A stretch of 64,000 nt of DNA from Clostridium sp. AN503 (GCF_040719375.1 NZ_JBFDTP010000001.1:248001-312000); one strand, 5' to 3'. Positions 33,456-41,988 are shown, counted from the stretch's first letter. The notes: a model not told the origin generated them from the letters alone. A program made the numbers and translations.

Positions 33456-34589
33456 TTATAACTCTACTACAATGTGTACTGCACTTCCGCTGTGCTCTGT
33501 AACAACCAAGGGACAGTGCCCATGAAATAATAAATCTTTTAAGACGATCGCATGAGGATGCCCATACCTGTTCTTACTCCCTGCAGAAATCACAAAATAT
33601 GAATCCAGATTTGCCAATTCAGAGTTATAACTTCCGCTTGAACCATGGTGAGGAATTTGTACGCATCCAATCTGATTCCAATGCTCATCGTATGCAACTC
33701 TTAGCTGCTCCCAATTCATTTCCTCATTTGCATTATAATCACCGGTATACAAACATCCCCCGTTTTTTTCATCACAACAGTAAAAACCATGTCTGCAATA
33801 TGGCAATATAGGAGTCGTTCCAACAAGCTGACTCGCAATCCCCTTCTGGTCACCCGAAAAAAGTGTCATGGAATTAACATTAAATCCCCCTTTTACTTTT
33901 CTATATGCCACTTTCACGTTATCTTTTTCAACGCTATTACCGCGTTTCCATATCTCCTTTAAATCTTCATTATGCATATCTCGTTTAAATATATTTCTAA
34001 GCTCCTTTTTCAAGGTTTTAATTCTATCCTCGCGTCGAAAATTAAATGGAATATATAGCCAGTCATTTTTAATAAATATTGTGCTGTCAGTATTCGCCCC
34101 TATCCGATCCGCAACATTCTCACCAGAAGGAACCGACTGCGCATCTATTCCATTATAACTGTCTTCATTGTTTTCCTGAACTTGATATAAAGTTGGGAAA
34201 TTCCTTAAATTTAAACGTCCTAGTGCGCTATATGGGTTATGTAAAAATTCAAATGCAAAATCATCCGGGTCTATACCACGAACCAGTCCATATAATTCCA
34301 TAAGCGTTTTGTTTTCTTCAGTAAGAAGCGGAAAGAAAATCTTTTTGACGTTACAATATTTTAATAAATATGGCAAGCCATTTATATGGTCCGCATCCAA
34401 ATGGGAAAGAAAAACCGCATGGATCACTTCATCTTCCTGGAAATTATATTTTATTTGATGTTCTACAAAAGATACACTCGTTAAAGAGCCACAATCATAG
34501 ACAATGTTTATCTTTTCAGGCCCGGCTACACTAAACTGCTCACAGTAAAACGCCCCCTGGCCAACAGGTAAAAAGCTGCGAATCATCAT
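33456..34589 (-). CDS. Metallo-beta-lactamase-fold hydrolase (ComEC/Rec2-like group), 377 aa
   Basis: Metal-binding motifs are complete: HLDADH (63-68), TGDYN (282-286), IPHHGSSGS (312-320) and a late GHPH (343-346). There is no membrane domain, so this is a free cytoplasmic hydrolase related to the ComEC C-terminal nuclease and similar phosphodiesterases. A central insertion (about 120-240) is lineage-specific. It is first in a two-gene unit with the SF1 helicase-nuclease. A nuclease or cyclic-nucleotide hydrolase role is plausible (inference). Confidence 0.88.
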   Translation of the reverse strand: MMIRSFLPVGQGAFYCEQFSVAGPEKINIVYDCGSLTSVSFVEHQIKYNFQEDEVIHAVFLSHLDADHINGLPYLLKYCNVKKIFFPLLTEENKTLMELYGLVRGIDPDDFAFEFLHNPYSALGRLNLRNFPTLYQVQENNEDSYNGIDAQSVPSGENVADRIGANTDSTIFIKNDWLYIPFNFRREDRIKTLKKELRNIFKRDMHNEDLKEIWKRGNSVEKDNVKVAYRKVKGGFNVNSMTLFSGDQKGIASQLVGTTPILPYCRHGFYCCDEKNGGCLYTGDYNANEEMNWEQLRVAYDEHWNQIGCVQIPHHGSSGSYNSELANLDSYFVISAGSKNRYGHPHAIVLKDLLFHGHCPLVVTEHSGSAVHIVVEL

Positions 34590-34725
34590 ATTGTCTTCTT
34601 CCCTTCTTCATTCGTTTTTAATGCCTTTTTTGAAAAAATCAAGACACTTTTGTTTTCAGAATAATAGCATGGCTTCATTTTATAATAGATTCAAGGTAAA
34701 TGCTATCTAAAAAAACATATTATTT

Positions 34726-34869
34726 TTATGAGATATATACAATTCTAATCATGTCAAAATCACTTTGGCATTTTTCCCATCTTTCCTTTAATGCACCTTC
34801 AAGCTTCACATAACCTCCAGCGGATTTCACAGTAGCGAATCTGGCGATAATTAGGATACGGTATTCCAT
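34726..34869 (-). CDS. Possible small protein (47 aa) upstream of the MBL gene
   Basis: ATG 34869 to TAA 34726 encodes MEYRILIIARFATVKSAGGY followed by a charged helix (LEGALKERWEKC). Composition is protein-like, but only a weak ribosome-binding site (TTGGGC) precedes it. It may be a small partner of the MBL/helicase unit or a gene fragment. The remaining bases of the 34590-34953 gap show no other feature. Confidence 0.3.
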   Translation of the reverse strand: MEYRILIIARFATVKSAGGYVKLEGALKERWEKCQSDFDMIRIVYIS

Positions 34870-34953
34870 ATATGCCCAATATCATAAATCGGCATGTAAC
34901 ATCTGTTCAAGATGATACACGCCGATCACATCCATCACTATATCATATCAAAA

Positions 34954-35439
34954 TTATGGCTTGCACCGTTTGCAGGGCACATACCCCTGCGCAATCACTT
35001 CATCCCGGCTGCTTCCGGAATCCAGGCGATTCTTTGCCGCCATATCACTGACGCTGGAACAACTCGGTTTATGAAACTTCTTTGTATTCTTATTCAGCAC
35101 ATAGGTAACCTTCGTCGCTGCTGCCGTAGTTTCCGGAATTTTCTGTTCACCAACTGTTGCCTGCGCTGTCTGCGATTCCTGCTGTGTTACCGCTGGAATC
35201 AATACCTGCGGATATTGGCTGGTAATCGCAGCCGCACCTGAGATCTCTGCACCGTCAGCGCCTACCTGGTAGCCCTCAATAGTATAATCCACAACCAGCA
35301 GGCCATTTTCATCAAAGAAATACCACTTCCCGTTCTCTTGAAACCATGTGTTGGTCAGATAAGTTCCATCGTCATTTTTATATCTATAACCGCCCTGCTC
35401 CTGCTGCTCCCAAGTCCCGGCACACAGCCCTGCCCCCAC
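34954..35439 (-). pseudogene. Wall-binding repeat protein with C-terminal metal-binding-like module, signal peptide lost
   Basis: Two or three aromatic wall-binding repeats (YRYKNDDGTYLTNTW, WYFFDENGL) lead through a linker to a C-terminal module TKKFHKPSCSSV...GYVPCKRCKP. This HxPxC...CxxC pattern is common at the ends of secreted nucleases and Ada-like proteins. The frame opens after an in-frame TAA with only the end of a signal peptide (VGAGLCAGTW). The secretory start is missing and the gene is probably dead or fused. The upstream junction is with the fragment at 35496. Confidence 0.6.
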
Positions 35440-35495
35440 AGCAATTTACCACCCTCATATTTCTCTTTATAATACCGGTCAAACTCCCGATACAT

Positions 35496-35834
35496 CTACT
35501 TCTGAGCCATTCCATACATCTGTTCTGACCGGTACAAGTCCTCAAGATATTTTTCTCCAGTCCCTTCCGGATCGTCCCTCAATTTCAAGCCAATTTCCTC
35601 ATCAAGCTTTTGATCCTCCGGTGTTCCTATCTCCGCCGCGGCAAACAGCATGTTTTTCATAAACTCTGAAACCTGCCCCTCCTCATAGATCCGATAAGAT
35701 TCCAGAGCCACATACCCTGAGTGCAACGTCCCAATATGTACCCGGTTCTTCATAATGCCGCTTGCCGTCACCTCATCAAGAAGCTTCCGATATGGTTCCC
35801 GGTACGTTTCACGGTCTATGTAATGGGCAAACAA
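35496..35834 (-). pseudogene. Fragment of an unrecognised gene with a premature stop
   Basis: The frame encodes FAHYIDRETYREPYRKLL...RSEQMYGMAQK and is stopped by TAG at 35496. The same frame then continues MYREFDRYYKEKYE into the wall-binding remnant, so the TAG looks like a nonsense mutation. Upstream the frame has AAGGAGG but no usable ATG (ATA follows). I do not recognise the family. Its neighbours are also decayed. Confidence 0.5.
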
Positions 35835-35910
35835 GATCAGATTCCCTGCTATATTTTCCTCCTTTACTTGCTGTCATGTGGAGGTGGACTGAAAGATTCG
35901 CAAACATCCC

Positions 35911-36790
35911 GTCCTAACTCGCTTTGAGCTTACGTTTCTTCTTACCGGTATTCAGTTCAACGAATTCCGGTCCTTTTCATCATCCCTGGTATTGCGTTCT
36001 TCCAGCACCCGCTGCAGAGACAGAATCAGGTCGTTTTGGATACGGATGGTCGTATTCAGTTATACGATCGTATCCTTCAGTTCCCTGAGCTGGATATCCT
36101 TAGCGCTGGGTGTTATGGACTTGCATTCCTTTTTCTTATTACTGGTATTTCTAAAGAAATCATAAAAAAAGCGAATCCTGCCATAGTGCAGTCCCATCAT
36201 AATGACGGTGGATAACTTACCGGGATTGTCGGATCAGCGCCAGAAAATGGGCTTTCAGCCACAGAATAAGCCTTTGGATCTGCGGCATATCAGGCTAAAC
36301 TGTGGATTTTCGGAAACTTATCCGCAAAATCCCCAAACACGGATTTGTTATCCACGACCCTGAATGAGAAACAACCCGAAAAATTTAGCAATTTCACAAC
36401 GGATCTTTGTCAGGCCTGGATCGCTTTGGGCTGTTCGACAAGCCCGCTGAGCAACCAGTCTAACTGACGCCAGATGATGGCCTGGGCTTCCGAGTTTTTT
36501 CGTGGTCAACGATAACATCCATGGGAACATTGAGACTATGCCGGTATTGCTTGAATCGTACCAACAGACAGCACGCTGCCTGGATTGCTGTCTGTTTTTG
36601 AACCAGGGTCCAGCCTGACCACTTCCTGCATAGCAGAAGGACTAAGATTTTCCCTGGAAACCGTATCCGGTATATCATGGCAAGCCTTCTTTTTCAGGCG
36701 GCTTACCCAGATGTAAAAAGTACCTGGATGGATCCCATGATCAGCTGATACTGCTGGTCGACCGGTACTCTGGCATTGTAAATAGATATT
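35911..36790 (-). mobile_element. IS66-family insertion-sequence remnant (tnpA, tnpB and tnpC fragments)
   Basis: Three fragments lie in the order of an IS66 element on the minus strand. At about 36780-36536 an accessory-protein-like piece reads HGIHPGTFYIWVSRLKKK and ends at TAG. At about 36512-36410 a TnpB C-terminus reads WRQLDWLLSGLVEQPKA. At 36200-35952 a TnpC N-terminus reads LRELKDTIV, then a TAA at 36062-36060, then LNTTIRIQNDLILSLQRVLEE. Each is truncated or interrupted, so the element is inactive. The DDE catalytic part of TnpC is missing and ends were not located. The gap 36791-37046 shows nothing recognisable. Confidence 0.7.
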
Positions 36791-37046
36791 GTTCGAAACA
36801 CCTCCATAATTATGTAGTAAAATGCCAACATCTATCCAAACATAAAAGAGATTCGGGAGTAAAATGCTTGCATCTAGCTGTACTCATTATGAGGCAAATG
36901 GTAGTTAAATACCAGCCACCCTAATATCTGGCACTTACTACACACCAACCACATTCACCACATATCATATCTAAATTATAGCTTTGATATGCTGTCTTAT
37001 AGAGCTACTCTGTCTCTGGTAAAACAGGCATTCGCTTCCACGTCAA

Positions 37047-38441
37047 TCAGCTTATTTGTGGAACCAGCGGAATCCCCCGCATTCTTTTTTTCTCTTCAAC
37101 CGTGCTGGAATACTGTTCTAATTTTTCTCTGTCCCTACTCGTTAAATTACTGTTATGCAATGCATAAGTATAGTATTTATCAGCCTGCTGAAGGAAATAA
37201 GGATCTTCCGGTTCCATTTTATTATCAAGTTTATCGAAGACAATCGCAATATTCTTACAGGCTTTATACTGTTCATCGGATGCCAGCCCCTTCAGGTATA
37301 TATCATCTTCGGCTACCTCCTGTTTGTAGAAAACAGCAGCCAAAATCAGATGGCAAATCGAAAAGGGTTCTGTTGTCAGTTCCCTGGCATCCCCCAGGTG
37401 ATGAAATGCCTCTCCTAAAAAATAGCTGTCACCGCCGTATTCTTTTTTCTCCTTTGCCAAATGCCAGAATCCAGCAAATCCATCAATAGCAATTCCTCCA
37501 TATAATACAATATTTTCTATCGTATATATATCTGACTTCTCACCTACCTTTCTCTGTACGTTTTCTTTCCCAATCTCAAAAAGACAATCCAAACCAGACT
37601 GTCCCATCGCATGTGCATTATTCATAGCCGGTTCAATCCTAAAGTTTTCCTTCCGACAGAAGCAGATCTCCTTACGCGCTTCCCAATTCACCGTACCTTG
37701 ATCTAATTGCTGTACCCTATCCACATTTTTCGCAAGCTTTCCGTAATTCGCACTACGCCAAACCCTGGATTCAAAATCCGGCACATAGTTGTTCATAATT
37801 CTCAATACCGCATCACATAGACACTCAAAATTCTCCTGCGTCCCCGTAACTCCAATCCGCCCCATCTCATTTAAGAGTTCGCTCCATACGCGAGATTCAA
37901 TTTGCGCTTCAAAGGGAACCTCAGACGCAGACTGAGGGCTTTCCGTTGAATCTACAGATTCATGCATTGCTTCGGCAGCAAGACTTACATCTGCCTCCGC
38001 ATTACTGTCTTGCAGTTCATGATTGCCAGATTCTCCCTGATAAGGCTCATCAGCATTCTTACCCTGAAACCGCACATGCCCGCCTGCTGCCAACGATGCT
38101 GTTGTTAGCACACCAAAACAGAGTATGGCTGCTAAAATGCATGTAGCCGCACTCTGTTTCCACTTAGCTGCCAGGACCATCCCCAATATAACAGCTAATA
38201 CCAACGATATGACGCACCCGGCGATCATCTTGTGACCAACAATATAACTATATATCCCTGCAACACTGCCAATCAATAGCAGGACTCCAGAGACTATATT
38301 ATTTCCCGCCTTCACAAGCCCCATGACCCGCTCATATACTCCGTTTCCGGAACTATGAGCATCCTCATCCATCTTGTTCGGGCGCGCCTTCGCATAATCT
38401 GTTTTCACAGATTTATGTGCCTTTTTCTTTCGCTTTGTCAT
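37047..38441 (-). CDS. Membrane protein of unknown function (464 aa)
   Basis: A basic N-terminus (TKRKKKAHKS) is followed by three close hydrophobic helices (about 47-68, 71-92 and 96-116), an acidic/Ser linker (about 120-180) and a soluble helical domain (180-464) with many Cys and aromatic residues. No catalytic motif is recognised. The downstream part could be extracellular. It is the next gene after the XRE regulator at 38472, 30 bp away, so the two are probably co-transcribed and it may be that regulator's partner. Confidence 0.7.
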   Translation of the reverse strand: MTKRKKKAHKSVKTDYAKARPNKMDEDAHSSGNGVYERVMGLVKAGNNIVSGVLLLIGSVAGIYSYIVGHKMIAGCVISLVLAVILGMVLAAKWKQSAATCILAAILCFGVLTTASLAAGGHVRFQGKNADEPYQGESGNHELQDSNAEADVSLAAEAMHESVDSTESPQSASEVPFEAQIESRVWSELLNEMGRIGVTGTQENFECLCDAVLRIMNNYVPDFESRVWRSANYGKLAKNVDRVQQLDQGTVNWEARKEICFCRKENFRIEPAMNNAHAMGQSGLDCLFEIGKENVQRKVGEKSDIYTIENIVLYGGIAIDGFAGFWHLAKEKKEYGGDSYFLGEAFHHLGDARELTTEPFSICHLILAAVFYKQEVAEDDIYLKGLASDEQYKACKNIAIVFDKLDNKMEPEDPYFLQQADKYYTYALHNSNLTSRDREKLEQYSSTVEEKKRMRGIPLVPQIS

Positions 38442-38471
38442 AATACCGGCCCACCCTTGTATCCAATCAGC

Positions 38472-39077
38472 TTACAGCGTTTTCTCACAACCAAATGCTT
38501 TTATAAACCGGCCTTTTAATTCATCTGCTTTTTCTCGGCTCTGTTTTCCTCTGCACTCAGCTTCAATCACGTTCCACAGAGGCTCCAGCCGTTCTGCGGA
38601 CTCCTCTTCCATCACTGCCAGTTCATCCTCACCTGGTATAATATATAATCGATATATTTCCCCGCCGTTGTCTTCTGTGCCTCTCAACAGCAGAAAAATC
38701 CCATCTTCAAAATTACAGGCAAATGCCTCATATTCTGTCACCAGTTCATCTTCAAGCATCTGTCTGGCATAATCACACTTGAAGTTTTCTTCATCAAAGG
38801 GTCTCCAATAAATTTCGTGGCTCTCCCCCTCTGTCATCTGCATTAAAAGTCCGACAAAATCATTCTCTAACTCACATGCTGCATTCCCGGCAAGTTCATC
38901 TACGGAAACCCCCAAATAACGGGCTATCAACAATACCTTATCCAAGGAAGGGCTCATCCTGACCCATCGGCTGATCAACCCCGGACTAAAATTCTGGCTG
39001 CGCTCCAACTCCGACACAGAGATATTCCGCATTTTGCATATTCTTCTTATATTTTCAACAAGCTTTTTATTATCCAT
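38472..39077 (-). CDS. XRE-family regulator with C-terminal domain (201 aa)
   Basis: Residues 5-60 are a Cro/CI-type HTH (RRICKMRNISVSELERSQNF, SPGLISRWVRMSPSLDKVLLI, LGVSVDELAG). The following ~140 residues form an acidic alpha/beta domain that I cannot assign and that may sense a ligand or partner. An 18-bp palindrome (39095-39112) lies 18 bp upstream, suiting autoregulation. ATG 39077 follows GGAGCGTG. Confidence 0.88.
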   Translation of the reverse strand: MDNKKLVENIRRICKMRNISVSELERSQNFSPGLISRWVRMSPSLDKVLLIARYLGVSVDELAGNAACELENDFVGLLMQMTEGESHEIYWRPFDEENFKCDYARQMLEDELVTEYEAFACNFEDGIFLLLRGTEDNGGEIYRLYIIPGEDELAVMEEESAERLEPLWNVIEAECRGKQSREKADELKGRFIKAFGCEKTL

Positions 39078-39094
39078 ATTTCACGCTCCATATA

Positions 39095-39112
39095 CTTGAA
39101 GAATTTTTCAAG
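39095..39112. promoter_or_regulatory. Palindrome upstream of the XRE regulator
   Basis: CTTGAA-GAATTT-TTCAAG (39095-39112). The same 6-bp half-sites appear as TTCAAG-CACG-CTTGAA at 41274-41289 and as a lone TTCAAG at 41359, suggesting a small shared regulon. Confidence 0.5.
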
Positions 39113-39189
39113 CCCTTTTCCCGATATTATACTCTCCTCTGAATCATGCGTCAACAGTCAGCATATCGTCCGGTGTGATGACCTGTGTT

Positions 39190-39495
39190 TTAAGCGGAAA
39201 GCCATGCGGCATTTTGAACACTAAAATGATAAAAGCATACAATCAACCATTCAGCTGATCGCATGCTTCTATCATTTTTATCCAAACAAAAATTCGTCCA
39301 GAGCTTCCAACGCTTCCATAATTCAGGATTCTTTTCTCTTCGTCTAATTCGCTCCGATTCTATCACATCGTCTTCTGTTGATTCACATTCCATGTTGCAG
39401 GACAGTTCCACTAAACCCCAGAGAATTGTACTTTTCTTAGTTTTAGGATGTGACCTGCAGGATTTCTCGATAGTTATTCTCGAATATTCCTGCAT
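39190..39495 (-). CDS. Possible small protein (101 aa) of unknown function
   Basis: ATG 39495 is preceded by AAGGAGGG, and the frame reads MQEYSRITIEKSCRSHPKTK then a charged helix (ESERIRRREKNPELWKRW). No family is recognised. The final ~25 residues are encoded by an inverted repeat (39223-39278) that looks like a terminator, so the natural end may be earlier, with a frameshift. It lies 41 bp after the 425-aa gene in the same direction. Confidence 0.4.
   Translation of the reverse strand: MQEYSRITIEKSCRSHPKTKKSTILWGLVELSCNMECESTEDDVIESERIRRREKNPELWKRWKLWTNFCLDKNDRSMRSAEWLIVCFYHFSVQNAAWLSA
39223..39278 (-). terminator. Imperfect inverted repeat, possible terminator of the 39.5-41 kb unit
   Basis: AAAATGATAAAAGCATACAATC-like arm (39223-39244) pairs with 39257-39278 at 19 of 22 positions, and TTTTAG follows on the minus strand. 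It overlaps the tail of the small open frame at 39190. Confidence 0.45.
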
Positions 39496-39536
39496 TGTTT
39501 TTCCGAACCCTCCTTCCCTGATATTATAAATGCCAA

Positions 39537-40814
39537 TTATACTGATTCCCAACGAACTAAACGTTTCATTTCCCCTGTTAATGATTCAAAAACCAACTCA
39601 ATGGTCTTGCCACATTTTCCAGTGTCTTCAATATACCGCTTCAGCTCTTCAATATTACAAAGCCTTAACTGACTATACTCTTCGCTGATCCGAACCTCCG
39701 GGATCACAATATCCTGAATCTCTATATTGGTGGGGTAACATATCGTTATCTGATCATAAACTTCCTGTATATGATTCTTCATTTCCGGTTCCGGAGTTGC
39801 CTGCATTTTAATTGGAGAATGAACGCGGCAACTTAGCCCCCTTTGAGATTTCGCAGTATAAAGCAACTGAATATTTTCCAGATCCTTCTCGCTAAATTTC
39901 TTTAACAAATTCAGCTTGATTCCATAGATAGATTCAATATCTTTTAACATCTCCATAAACTGCAAATCTTCACTCCACCCCGGCCCCGGAGAAAGGTTTA
40001 AGTTTCCAGTAATCAGCTCCTTCTGTTCTTCCAAAAGTTTGATTATAATTTCACATCCATTTTGAGCAGCTTTCATGAACATGAGAAAATGAAACATTTC
40101 ATCGACACTCTCACTTGTACAGGACGCCGAAACTTTAATCTTTTTCGTTTCCACCTGATATCTTATTTGTATCTGCACCCCAATGTCCTGAGTATGATTG
40201 GAAAAAATCATTTCTGCTTCACTGATCCGTTCTATCCCCAGCATCAGGTAGTCATAACCATACGTACTCCCTTCCAGCACAAGCGAACAGGGACGCGGCG
40301 GCGGAAATTTTTTAGGAACAATCCGCCATTCGCAGTCCTTCCAGGCCTCCGTGTCCGTTGGATCCGGAGTATCTCCCAACATCTTTCGGAACTCGACAAC
40401 ATTTATCTCGATTTCCGTCTGCTCCCCATACGCATGCTGCATCAAATTCTGCATCGTTCCATATTTCCGATACTTTTCAGGGAGTGAAAATCTAATTTGC
40501 GCTCTTGGAGGATATTTCTCTACCGCTTCGGGAGACAATGGACGACTCTCGAGGCAGACGCGCCTTCCATCATCCACAATCCGATAGTCATAATAAGGAA
40601 ATAATGGATGTTCACGTCCGATCAGATTCCTCTCATTCTCAAGATGTACCTGTATCGCTGGAATTCTGGCTTCCTTAGCCATCTCCTTCAATGCCATAGA
40701 CGAATCATCCAAAATCAAATTTTTTATGTTGTTCTGGCTCACATTTCCTCGGAAAAATAGACTTTTAAACTGATTGAACTGACTTGTTTTCTTTTCCTTC
40801 TTTTCCTTTTTCAT
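39537..40814 (-). CDS. Protein of unknown function with N-terminal NQF-x6-GNV-x-Q-x-N motif (425 aa)
   Basis: After a lysine-rich start (KKEKKEKK), residues 14-29 read NQFKSLFFRGNVSQNN. This repeats the pattern NQFRAFSNEGNVVQSN in the adjacent membrane protein. The remaining ~390 residues are soluble mixed alpha/beta with no motif I can name. ATG 40814 (GGTGAAGA upstream) is preferred; a longer frame reaches 40859. Either start overlaps the 85-aa gene, so the two are translationally coupled. Paired adjacent genes sharing a short terminal motif are typical of signalling partners (inference). Alternatives: an unassigned abortive-infection-like effector, or a plasmid/phage-derived gene. Confidence 0.65.
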   Translation of the reverse strand: MKKEKKEKKTSQFNQFKSLFFRGNVSQNNIKNLILDDSSMALKEMAKEARIPAIQVHLENERNLIGREHPLFPYYDYRIVDDGRRVCLESRPLSPEAVEKYPPRAQIRFSLPEKYRKYGTMQNLMQHAYGEQTEIEINVVEFRKMLGDTPDPTDTEAWKDCEWRIVPKKFPPPRPCSLVLEGSTYGYDYLMLGIERISEAEMIFSNHTQDIGVQIQIRYQVETKKIKVSASCTSESVDEMFHFLMFMKAAQNGCEIIIKLLEEQKELITGNLNLSPGPGWSEDLQFMEMLKDIESIYGIKLNLLKKFSEKDLENIQLLYTAKSQRGLSCRVHSPIKMQATPEPEMKNHIQEVYDQITICYPTNIEIQDIVIPEVRISEEYSQLRLCNIEELKRYIEDTGKCGKTIELVFESLTGEMKRLVRWESV

Positions 40815-41022
40815 ATTCTTCACCAGTGATTGTATTACTTTGTACCACATTGCCTTCATTTGAAAATGCTCTGAACTGATTGGACTGCTTCTGTTTATGG
40901 TTTCGTCTACTGCACACCTGGTATCCTGCCAGGAAACTTATCGTAATGCTGGCTAATATGCTTATCAGATATGCCCCTAAAGTTGTGCTGGGGTCTAACA
41001 GGTTTTTGAACTGCTCTAACAT
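40765..41022 (-). CDS. Small single-pass membrane protein carrying the same motif (85 aa)
   Basis: One hydrophobic helix (about 14-33) is followed by a basic stretch (CSRRNHKQKQ), the motif NQFRAFSNEGNVVQSN (48-63), and a lysine/glutamate-rich tail. The layout suggests an N-out, C-in anchor with a cytoplasmic motif. ATG 41022 follows GAGGAGG. It overlaps the 425-aa gene by about 50 bp (or 95 bp). Possibly a membrane recruiter or pore partner for that protein (inference). Confidence 0.7.
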   Translation of the reverse strand: MLEQFKNLLDPSTTLGAYLISILASITISFLAGYQVCSRRNHKQKQSNQFRAFSNEGNVVQSNTITGEEYEKGKEGKENKSVQSV

Positions 41023-41109
41023 GTTTTTCGCCTCCTCTTAATCACCGTTTCGGGTCTGAATTGCAACTCGGCTTCTTTTGCCGATCTTCACACTCATCCA
41101 CACCATATA

Positions 41110-41153
41110 GACAACGAAAGGCGGAAATAGCTGCTTTTCCGCCTTTCGTTGTC
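41110..41153. terminator. Perfect 18-bp hairpin
   Basis: GACAACGAAAGGCGGAAA (41110-41127) pairs perfectly with TTTCCGCCTTTCGTTGTC (41136-41153). It lies immediately downstream of the 30-aa gene on the minus strand and 88 bp before the 85-aa membrane protein gene. There is little T run, so partial termination or mRNA processing is possible. Confidence 0.6.
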
Positions 41154-41164
41154 ATAAATTAATT

Positions 41165-41257
41165 TCAAAGCTTGATGCGAAATGCTTTTTTTCCATAATC
41201 TCGCGCATAAATTCTTCTACCGTCTTTGGTGGTTGTCCATGTACGAAATATATACAT
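41165..41257 (-). CDS. Very small protein (30 aa)
   Basis: ATG 41257 to TGA 41165, with AAGGAGATG upstream at good spacing. The product is a basic, aromatic peptide beginning MYIFRTWTTTKDGRRIYARD and ending KKAFRIKL. It is followed by the strong hairpin at 41110 and preceded by a regulatory region with CTTGAA half-sites. Ribosome-binding site and codon structure support translation, but I know of no family function. Confidence 0.5.
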   Translation of the reverse strand: MYIFRTWTTTKDGRRIYARDYGKKAFRIKL

Positions 41258-41273
41258 GCTATCATCTCCTTTC

Positions 41274-41364
41274 TTCAAGCACGCTTGAAAAAGGATAATA
41301 TTTATGTTATACTCATATTTGTCGGTATGGTATAATCAGCTACATATGATTATCCCGTTCAAGC
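41274..41364. promoter_or_regulatory. Regulatory region with nested inverted repeats
   Basis: It contains TTCAAG-CACG-CTTGAA (41274-41289). A longer imperfect pair GCTTGAAAAAGGATAAT (41283) / ATTATCCCGTTCAAGC (41349-41364) brackets an A/T-rich promoter-like stretch. A separate hairpin TGCCAGATG/CATCTGGCA follows at 41368-41389. It lies between the 177-aa and 30-aa genes. Confidence 0.45.
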
Positions 41365-41427
41365 ATGTGCCAGATGATAACATCTGGCATATGTTTTATG
41401 TAAAAGCTAATTAGCTGATACAACATG

Positions 41428-41961
41428 TTAATTATTCTTTTTCAGGATATTATCAATCTTCTGGAATTCTTCAACAATTTTTTTAATCGATTCTATGCAC
41501 TGTGCATATTCCGGTGTAATACTCCAAGGTTCTATACTTATATCATTCTTCAAAAAGGAATTGTATTTTGTCGCTATCCTCAGTCCCATCAGTGCCCGTT
41601 TGATAAACTCTTCTGCACTGACAGTTTCTGATCCCTTATATTTCATCTTATCCTCATTCACCATAGAGGACTGTTCAAACTGATTATCCACAATATTACT
41701 TGCTGATGTATCTTCCATTGTGTCTTTATTCTCCTGTTTATTCGGCCAACAATATTCGCCCCGTTTGCTGGTTCCTTCAATAAATCCATTCGTTTTCATC
41801 TTGTGAACAATATTGTAAAAGGTATTAAGATTGATTTCCTTTCCCATACGGCTATCTACATAATTTTTCATCTCTGGAACAGATGCAACGCTCTTCTCCC
41901 GTAAATACTCTTCTATGTAACCAGTCGCAACGGCTAATTGTGTCCCATTGGTGTTTTCCAT
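41428..41961 (-). CDS. Putative winged-helix protein (177 aa)
   Basis: The N-terminal ~75 residues look like a winged helix (YIEEYLREKSVASVPEMKNY, LNTFYNIVHKMKTNGFIEG). A polar linker and a C-terminal helical region (about 115-177) follow. No enzymatic motif. It could regulate its own promoter: two related repeats lie upstream at 41989-42147. ATG 41961 follows AAAGGAG. Not assigned to a named family. Confidence 0.6.
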   Translation of the reverse strand: MENTNGTQLAVATGYIEEYLREKSVASVPEMKNYVDSRMGKEINLNTFYNIVHKMKTNGFIEGTSKRGEYCWPNKQENKDTMEDTSASNIVDNQFEQSSMVNEDKMKYKGSETVSAEEFIKRALMGLRIATKYNSFLKNDISIEPWSITPEYAQCIESIKKIVEEFQKIDNILKKNN

Positions 41962-41988
41962 TTTTTCTCCTTTCCTTCTTCGTATGTT

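Noticed and set aside
39190..39552. 120-aa version of the small gene starting at 39552
   Set aside because: The start would overlap the 425-aa gene and lacks a ribosome-binding site; ATG 39495 follows AAGGAGGG.
41045..41070. GGGTCTGAATTGCAAC resembling the arm of the 207-bp inverted repeat
   Set aside because: Only about 15 bases with mismatches and no paired arm or nested hairpins; likely chance.
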